Below, one piece after another: positions 13,299-17,992 of a DNA stretch of 17,992 nt (its first letter is position 1; each line of letters starts with the position of its first letter). Under the pieces are notes generated by a model. The model was not told where the DNA came from, searched no databases, and saw only the letters and a list, made by a program, of their open reading frames with translations. Made by a program: the position numbers and the translations under genes. Origin of the DNA: CAZXCK01 sp964639225 (GTDB lineage Bacteria; Chloroflexota; Anaerolineae; Aggregatilineales; Phototrophicaceae); assembly GCA_964639225.1 (NCBI GenBank), contig CAZXCK010000090.1:1-17992 (forward strand), read 5' to 3'.

Positions 13299-15080
13299 CT
13301 ACCTGGAACCGGTCTGTTCGGCAATCGACACCACACAGCGCATCTCATCGCGGAAGCTGCTGGGTACCGCCGGGCAGGTGGCCACGGTCTGGCCGCGCAC
13401 GCGCACATCGAAGGTGGCATCGGGCTGGCTGCTGACCCAGAACGGATGCGCCGTCTGGCGGAAAGCCTGCCGCGTCAGGCAGATGTCCGATGGGAACTCA
13501 TTCAGTGGCAGCATACTGTAGGCCATCGTCCATACCATCAGGCAGTCAGTCGGGCGCAGCGCGTACAGATCGTCGGTGCTCCATTCGCGGGCGCGATAGG
13601 TGACGCTGCTGCCGCTGGCGTCAGTACGAGAAAACACCATATCACTGACGTTAATCCAGCGTTCCGGCAGCCGGTTATAAAGCACCAGCGCGCGGCCATC
13701 GTAGCGCAGCAGCACCTCGGCATCGTCTGCGCTGGCGGCGTCGATGGGCGGCAGGGTTGTGTCGGGCGTGGTGGTGGCTGGAATCGCGGTATCGGTCGGC
13801 GCGGAAGTAAGCTCGACCAATGCCGCTGGCACACGGGTCACGCGGGTACGGGTAGGGCGTGGCGTGGTGGTGGCGCGCGCCATATCCGTCGCGGTCGCCG
13901 GTGTAGTCATCGTGGCGGACGCCATGGCGGTCGCTGTAGCGGTCACCGAATCCGCCACAACGGCTGGCGAAGCCGTGCCGGTGGGGTCGTCATCGCCACC
14001 GGCCAGCAGACTGGTGCCGGTCAGCACCAGCAGCGCGATGACCGCGACACTCAGCAGCGCCCCGACCACCAGCATACCGGTGGGCGGACGGTTGGGCGGC
14101 CTGCGTTCGCTGGCAGGGGCATCCCAGGGTTGCAGCACCGGCGTCATCGCCGAATCGGACAGGCGAATAGCTCCGGCGGGCAGCGCCGCTTTCAGACTGT
14201 CTGGCGGCGCGGTCCGTGTCATTTCCTGCAGGCGGGATGCCAGCGCCTGCTCCAGCGCCTCGACCAGCGCCGCGCCGGTCGGGTAGCGATCTTCCGGCTC
14301 TTTGCTGAGGATTCGGTCGATGACGGTTTCCAGTTCCGGCGAGATATCCGGGTTGATGGCACGTGGCGGCGGTGGCGGGTCGCTGATGTGCTTCAGGGCG
14401 ATGCTCATGGCCGAGACATCGTCGAAGGGCACGCGCCCGGTGAGCATCTCGTAGAGGACGACACCCAGCGCGTACAGGTCACTCTGCGGGACGGCATGCG
14501 CTGACGATACCGCCTGCTCCGGCGCGATGTAATACACGCTGCCAAAGGTGTTGCCGATGGTCCCTTCCTGTGCGTTGAGCGCCAGGCCGAAATCGGTGAG
14601 GACGGCGTGGCCGTCTGACTTGACCATGATGTTAGACGGCTTGACATCGCGGTGGATCACGTCCTGGGTGTGGGCGTAATCCAGGGCGGCGGCGATATCG
14701 CGGGTGACCCGCAGTATCTGCGAATAACTCATCAGCGCGCCCCGCGCCCGGTAATCCTTGAGAATGTGGCGCAAATCCTGACCATCGATGAAGGCCATCG
14801 CCATATAATAGCGGGCGTCCAGGTCGCCGAACTGAAAAATGCCGACGATGCCAGGATGGTTGAGGCGAGCGATGGCGCGGGCCTCGCGCAGAAAGCGCTC
14901 GCGGTATTCCTGGCTGTCGTCAGCGGCGACCAGGTGCGGCTCGATGACCTTGACGGCGGCGTAGCGGTCAAGACGGGCGTCATAGCCGCGATAAACGCGC
15001 GCCATACCCCCCTGGCCCAGCAAATCGACGATGGTGTAGTCTCCAAGTTGTTGGCCGATGAGAGGATCGGTAGCGGACAT
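13299..15080 (-). CDS. Transmembrane Ser/Thr protein kinase with extracytoplasmic domain
   Basis: This 593-residue Hanks-type kinase has its catalytic domain at about 13-280: glycine loop GQGGMARVY (22-30), Lys44 in AVKV, Glu66, the catalytic loop HRDVKPSN (143-150), DFG (163-165) and APE (186-188). All core catalytic residues are present, so it should be active. One membrane helix (about 335-358) follows a proline-rich juxtamembrane stretch. Outside the membrane lie a Ser/Thr/Pro-rich linker (about 362-445) and a C-terminal domain (450-593) with four cysteines (513, 534, 569, 582) that could form two disulfides. I do not recognise this domain; it lacks PASTA features. The ATG at 15080 has AAAGGTG directly before it and is preferred to one 6 codons upstream, which has no ribosome site. 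It is divergent from the clpC-like gene. A sensor role is inferred from the architecture. Confidence 0.93.
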   Translation of the reverse strand: MSATDPLIGQQLGDYTIVDLLGQGGMARVYRGYDARLDRYAAVKVIEPHLVAADDSQEYRERFLREARAIARLNHPGIVGIFQFGDLDARYYMAMAFIDGQDLRHILKDYRARGALMSYSQILRVTRDIAAALDYAHTQDVIHRDVKPSNIMVKSDGHAVLTDFGLALNAQEGTIGNTFGSVYYIAPEQAVSSAHAVPQSDLYALGVVLYEMLTGRVPFDDVSAMSIALKHISDPPPPPRAINPDISPELETVIDRILSKEPEDRYPTGAALVEALEQALASRLQEMTRTAPPDSLKAALPAGAIRLSDSAMTPVLQPWDAPASERRPPNRPPTGMLVVGALLSVAVIALLVLTGTSLLAGGDDDPTGTASPAVVADSVTATATAMASATMTTPATATDMARATTTPRPTRTRVTRVPAALVELTSAPTDTAIPATTTPDTTLPPIDAASADDAEVLLRYDGRALVLYNRLPERWINVSDMVFSRTDASGSSVTYRAREWSTDDLYALRPTDCLMVWTMAYSMLPLNEFPSDICLTRQAFRQTAHPFWVSSQPDATFDVRVRGQTVATCPAVPSSFRDEMRCVVSIAEQTGSR

Positions 15081-15109
15081 GTCACCTTTCCAGATCATGA
15101 TAATAACGC

Positions 15110-15130
15110 GACCGCAAGAAAGAGGCGGTC
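15110..15130. repeat. Inverted repeat in the kinase leader region
   Basis: GACCGC (15110-15115) and GCGGTC (15125-15130) flank a 9-nt loop, about 7 bp downstream of the predicted -10 box of the leftward kinase promoter. It could act as an operator at the transcription start or as a 5' UTR hairpin. It was found by eye. Confidence 0.4.
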
Positions 15131-15136
15131 AATTTC

Positions 15137-15142
15137 ATTATA
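15137..15142 (-). promoter_or_regulatory. Putative -10 box of the Ser/Thr kinase gene
   Basis: A perfect TATAAT lies on the minus strand 56 bp upstream of the chosen ATG. The best -35 (TACACT, 18-bp spacer) is a weak 3/6-4/6 match, so activator dependence or a different sigma factor is possible. Confidence 0.45.
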
Positions 15143-15207
15143 CTTGGCGGGCAATCAAAAAGTGTAAAGGCTTTCAGCACACCACAGATTCTAAGCCCAA
15201 TTTGCGT

Positions 15208-15213
15208 TATACT
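15208..15213 (+). promoter_or_regulatory. Putative -10 box of the clpC-like gene
   Basis: TATACT lies 67 bp upstream of the GTG start, in the 200-bp divergent gap. No convincing -35 box stands at 16-18 bp. I looked for a CIRCE palindrome (TTAGCACTC type) and saw none, so classical HrcA control is not supported. Confidence 0.35.
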
Positions 15214-15280
15214 CTAGCCGACACAGGTGATACATCAGAATTGATACCCGTACGACTATTGCCAGGGGGAGAGATCGATC

Positions 15281-17641
15281 GTGACGCCTTCACCGGATGT
15301 CCCGGAAAAAGAGATACGCGAACGCTGCGCGCATATCCTGGCTGCCGGCGCAGATGAGGCGCGCCGCCTGGGCCACAACTACATCGGCACCGAGCATCTG
15401 TTCATCGCGGCCACCCGCAACGACAGCGGCCCCACCTGCCAGTTACTGCGCCGCGCCAACATGAACCCGCGCGAGGTCCGCAACGAAATCCGGCGTGAGG
15501 TGGGCATCGGCGAGGGGATACACACCGATGTTCTGCCACTGACGCCGCGCACCGAGATGGTATTATCGCTGGCGATCTTCCTGGCCAATCACGAAGGCGC
15601 GGTCGGCGAGAATCACCTGTTGATGGCGCTGCTGCAGGAAGGCGAAGGCGTGCCGGTGCGCAAGCTGCTGGACATGGGCTTTGACCTGAATCACTGGCTG
15701 CAGAAGCTCATCGCCGAAGAGCAGGACGAATTCTCCCCCATCATTGACGACAGCGACCTGCTCGACTTTCTCGACGAGTCGGACAGCGATATGGACATTC
15801 GACTGCCGGGTGGCCTGCGCGGTATGGGCCGGGTTGATGTCTCTGGCGAACCGCATACCTACCCCACGCCCATGCTGGACAAATACGGACGCGACCTGGT
15901 GGAGCAGGCGGCCAACGGCAAGATCGGGCCGGCCATCGCCCGCGAGGACGAGATGCGGGCCGTCGCCCGCACGCTGGCCCGCAATCGCAAAAACAACCCG
16001 CTGCTGCTGGGCGATGCCGGCGTCGGCAAGACGGCGGTCGTCGAGGGGCTGGCCTACGCCATCTACGATGGCAGCGCGCCGCCGTCGCTGCTCAAAAAAC
16101 GCATCGTGCAGATCGAAATCGGCACGCTGGTCGCCGGGACCAGCCTGCGCGGGCAGTTCGAGGAACGGCTGATCGGCATCGTCGATGAGATCAGAAATTC
16201 CGGCAACTGCATCCTGTTCATCGACGAGCTGCACACCATCGTCGGGGCCGGCGACACCATCGACAGCAACCTGGACGCGGCCAACATCCTCAAGCCGGCG
16301 CTGGCACGCGGCGAGATTATGTGCATCGGCGCGACCACGCACGAGGAATACCGGCGCGCCATCGCCCAGGACCCGGCGCTGGACCGCCGTTTCCGTACCA
16401 TCGACATCGAAGAGCCGGGCATCGAGGACGCCATCGCCATACTGGGCGGCCAGCAGACGCGCCTGGAAGAGCATCACGGCGTCGTCATCCGTTCGGAGAC
16501 CATCGAGGCGGCGGTGCGCCTGTCGGTGCGCTATATGCCGGACCGTCATCTGCCGGACAAGGCGCTCGATCTGCTGGACGAAGCCTGCACCCGCGTCATT
16601 ATCCGCGCTATGCCGCTCGACAAAGAGATCGAGCAGGACGCGCCCAACGATGTGCGTGTCAGTGATGTGGCCGCCGTGCTGTCGGAATGGACGGGCATCC
16701 CTGTCAGCGAACTGACGACCGACGAGAAACACCGGCTGGCCCGTCTGGAAGAGTCGCTGATGGAGCGCGTCATCGGCCAGGACGAGGCGGTAAGCGCGGT
16801 GGCCTCGGCCATCCGCACGGCGCGCGCTGGCCTCAGCGACCCCAACCGGCCCATCGGTGTGTTTCTGTTTCTGGGGCCGTCCGGCGTCGGCAAAACGGAG
16901 CTGGCGCGCACGCTGGCCCATGTGATGTTCGGCAGCGAGGAAGCCATGCTGCGCCTGGATATGTCCGAGTTCCACGACTCGCACACCGTCGCCCGGCTGA
17001 TCGGCTCGCCGCCCGGCTATAAGGACAATATGCGTGGGGGCCAGCTCACCGACAACCTGCGCCGCCGCCCCTACTGCGTGGTGCTGCTCGACGAGGTGGA
17101 GAAGGCCGCGCCGGAAGTGTTCGACATTTTCCTGCAGGTGTTCGACGAGGGGCGTATCAGCGACGCGCACGGTCGCCGGGTGGACGCGCGCCACGCCGTT
17201 TTCATCATGACGAGCAACATCGGCACGCTGGAAGGCGGCAAGTCGCTGGGTTTCAACGGCAACCCGGCGGACCACGCCGACTATTCCGGCTATCTGAAGC
17301 AGTTCTTCCGCCCGGAGTTCATCAACCGGCTGGACGATATTATCACCTTCCGTCCGCTGAGTGACGAGACACTGGTGCGCATCATGGAGCGCCAGCTTAC
17401 GGAACTGCACGAACGCCTGGCATCGCAGCGGCTGCGGCTGGAACTCACGGACGACGCCCGCGAGCTGATTCTGGAAGTGGGTCACGACCCGGTACACGGC
17501 GCGCGTCCGCTGCGGCGGGCCATCGAGCGGCTGCTGACCCGTCCGCTGAGTGCGCGCATCATGGAAGAGACATTCCCGCCCGATAGCACGGTGACCGTCT
17601 TCCGTGATGACGGCAACCGGCTGGGCTTCAGAACGGGGTAG
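15281..17641 (+). CDS. clpC: ClpC-like AAA+ unfoldase lacking the middle domain
   Basis: This 786-residue Hsp100 ATPase feeds proteins to ClpP or remodels them. It has a two-repeat Clp N-domain (about 10-145), an unusually acidic linker (147-175), D1 (Walker A GDAGVGKT 244-251, Walker B ILFIDE 311-316, arginines RRF 369-371) and D2 (Walker A GPSGVGKT 532-539, Walker B VVLLDE 600-605, sensor-2 GAR 740-742). LGF at 656-658 matches the ClpP-docking loop. The ClpC coiled-coil middle domain is missing: only about 15 residues join D1's end to DVAAVLSEWTG, as in E. coli ClpA. The D1 pore loop is SLRG rather than KYRG, and the D2 loop is GYKD rather than GYVG. The GTG start has AGGGGGAGAG about 7 nt upstream. 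It is divergent from the membrane kinase gene. It may be a specialised paralogue rather than the housekeeping ClpC. Confidence 0.93.
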   Translation: MTPSPDVPEKEIRERCAHILAAGADEARRLGHNYIGTEHLFIAATRNDSGPTCQLLRRANMNPREVRNEIRREVGIGEGIHTDVLPLTPRTEMVLSLAIFLANHEGAVGENHLLMALLQEGEGVPVRKLLDMGFDLNHWLQKLIAEEQDEFSPIIDDSDLLDFLDESDSDMDIRLPGGLRGMGRVDVSGEPHTYPTPMLDKYGRDLVEQAANGKIGPAIAREDEMRAVARTLARNRKNNPLLLGDAGVGKTAVVEGLAYAIYDGSAPPSLLKKRIVQIEIGTLVAGTSLRGQFEERLIGIVDEIRNSGNCILFIDELHTIVGAGDTIDSNLDAANILKPALARGEIMCIGATTHEEYRRAIAQDPALDRRFRTIDIEEPGIEDAIAILGGQQTRLEEHHGVVIRSETIEAAVRLSVRYMPDRHLPDKALDLLDEACTRVIIRAMPLDKEIEQDAPNDVRVSDVAAVLSEWTGIPVSELTTDEKHRLARLEESLMERVIGQDEAVSAVASAIRTARAGLSDPNRPIGVFLFLGPSGVGKTELARTLAHVMFGSEEAMLRLDMSEFHDSHTVARLIGSPPGYKDNMRGGQLTDNLRRRPYCVVLLDEVEKAAPEVFDIFLQVFDEGRISDAHGRRVDARHAVFIMTSNIGTLEGGKSLGFNGNPADHADYSGYLKQFFRPEFINRLDDIITFRPLSDETLVRIMERQLTELHERLASQRLRLELTDDARELILEVGHDPVHGARPLRRAIERLLTRPLSARIMEETFPPDSTVTVFRDDGNRLGFRTG

Positions 17642-17659
17642 ATGAGTCCGAGGGGCGGC

Positions 17660-17679
17660 GGGCGCGCTGTAGCACGCCC
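17660..17679. repeat. Palindromic element A (REP-like)
   Basis: GGGCG-c-GC-TGTA-GC-a-CGCCC forms a hairpin with a 4-nt TGTA loop and one C/A mismatch on the plus strand, which becomes a U-G wobble in RNA from the minus strand. It starts 19 bp after the clpC-like stop. The CTGTAGC at 17667-17673 is mirrored by GCTACAG at 17719-17725 in the next element, so the two together form a 59-bp inverted doublet. Confidence 0.5.
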
Positions 17680-17683
17680 TTAC

Positions 17684-17727
17684 GGGCGGACCGATCCCGC
17701 CCGGCGTTAAAACACCGGGCTACAGGA
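17684..17727. repeat. 44-bp direct repeat, copy 1 (contains palindrome B)
   Basis: This stretch is identical over 44 bp to 17949-17992. Inside it, 17699-17720 is a hairpin: GCCCGG-c-GTT-AA-AAC-a-CCGGGC, followed by TACAGGA. Read on the minus strand the element is CCTGTAGCC plus hairpin, the GTAG-plus-palindrome form known from bacterial REP sequences. Confidence 0.8.
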
Positions 17728-17813
17728 AGCGTGTCTGCTAAAGAGACACAAAAACAGGTTCACGTAACCTGCCATGAGAGACACAAGCCTTTTAATGGGT
17801 GGGGCCACCTATA

Positions 17814-17836
17814 GCCAGCGGTTTTGAACCGCTGGC
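17814..17836. repeat. Perfect 10-bp palindrome C (same family as B)
   Basis: GCCAGCGGTT and AACCGCTGGC flank a TTG loop. The left flank CCTATAGCC (17808-17816) matches CCTGTAGCC of copy 1 read on the other strand, and both hairpins carry a TTTT-rich apex. The stem sequence differs but pairs perfectly, so the structure appears kept while the sequence varies. Confidence 0.7.
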
Positions 17837-17948
17837 GCGCTGGCGGCGCGAAAGCTGAAAACCCGCCCCAAATCCGAATGCACCCATGAGTCCACACCCG
17901 GTGGGGATGGGCGGGCTGATGCAGATTAAGTATTTAGGCGGAGTAAAG

Positions 17949-17992
17949 GGGCGGACCGATCCCGCCCGGCGTTAAAACACCGGGCTACAGGA
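17949..17992. repeat. 44-bp direct repeat, copy 2 (window ends here)
   Basis: This is an exact copy of 17684-17727, starting 265 bp further on and in the same orientation. The palindrome is at 17964-17985. The repeat reaches the last base of the window, so the true match may be longer. Confidence 0.8.

Larger units (their letters stand above)
17642..17992. other. Non-coding tail with palindromes and repeats
   Basis: The 351 bp after the clpC-like stop hold no convincing reading frame. They contain the repeats listed separately plus two plain hairpins: GTGTCT/AGACAC (17731-17749, 7-nt loop) and CAGGTT/AACCTG (17755-17771, 5-nt loop). The nonamer AGAGACACA occurs twice (17742-17750 and 17777-17785). 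None of the hairpins has a following T-run, so no clear Rho-independent terminator for the clpC-like gene is seen. Confidence 0.6.

Noticed and set aside
15181..15280. CIRCE or CtsR heat-shock operator before the clpC-like gene
   Set aside because: No TTAGCACTC-type inverted repeat or CtsR heptad repeat was found in the gap.
15563..17497. 644-codon minus-strand reading frame inside the clpC-like gene
   Set aside because: It is rich in Arg, Gln, His and Val as expected from the antisense frame of a GC-rich gene, with no motif or ribosome site.
17731..17771. Rho-independent terminator after the clpC-like gene
   Set aside because: The hairpins have short stems and are followed by A-rich or mixed sequence, not a T-run on the coding strand.
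17684..17992. CRISPR array
   Set aside because: Only two copies of the 44-bp repeat are seen, 265 bp apart with irregular spacing, and no cas gene is present.

Overview
The window is a GC-rich, tightly packed stretch of a bacterial chromosome. The mix of a Hanks-type Ser/Thr kinase with an outside sensor domain, a ClpC-like unfoldase, a 'PKTIDND' phosphofructokinase, a YVTN propeller with a haem motif, a UPF0200-type kinase, and GTG/TTG starts fits an environmental Chloroflexota (Anaerolineae-like) genome. That assignment is inference from gene content, not from a marker gene. No tRNA, rRNA, CRISPR array, transposase or phage gene was seen.

Layout. (1) 1-2428, minus: a phosphofructokinase followed after 28 bp by a hydantoinase/oxoprolinase-type protein that runs off the left edge. 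(2) 2583-4587: a small P-loop kinase (plus) converging on an orphan CheR methyltransferase with a C-terminal TPR region (minus). (3) 4588-9812: a divergent control region with a perfect 12-bp inverted repeat and a near-consensus sigma70 promoter, which drives two overlapping genes for exported proteins: a 1227-residue cysteine-free beta-sandwich protein and a YVTN beta-propeller ending in a single CxxCH haem motif. (4) 9914-13246: a DtxR-family regulator that lacks two of the usual metal ligands, a DUF423 membrane protein, a membrane-anchored P-loop NTPase, and a formate/nitrite transporter. (5) 13299-17641: a transmembrane Ser/Thr kinase divergent from a ClpC-like AAA+ unfoldase with no middle domain and altered pore loops. 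(6) 17642-17992: a non-coding tail with several palindromes and an exact 44-bp direct repeat of REP-like form.

How the parts relate. The kinase lies 52 bp upstream of the formate/nitrite transporter on the same strand and may be co-transcribed with it. The secreted pair overlaps by 8 bp and is very probably translationally coupled, so the two proteins may act together outside the membrane. All three convergent gene pairs are separated by exactly 4 bp, leaving no room for intrinsic terminators. The most unusual items are the secreted protein/haem-propeller pair, the ClpC-like protein with non-canonical pore loops, the DtxR homologue with a degraded primary metal site, and the palindromic repeat cluster at the right end.
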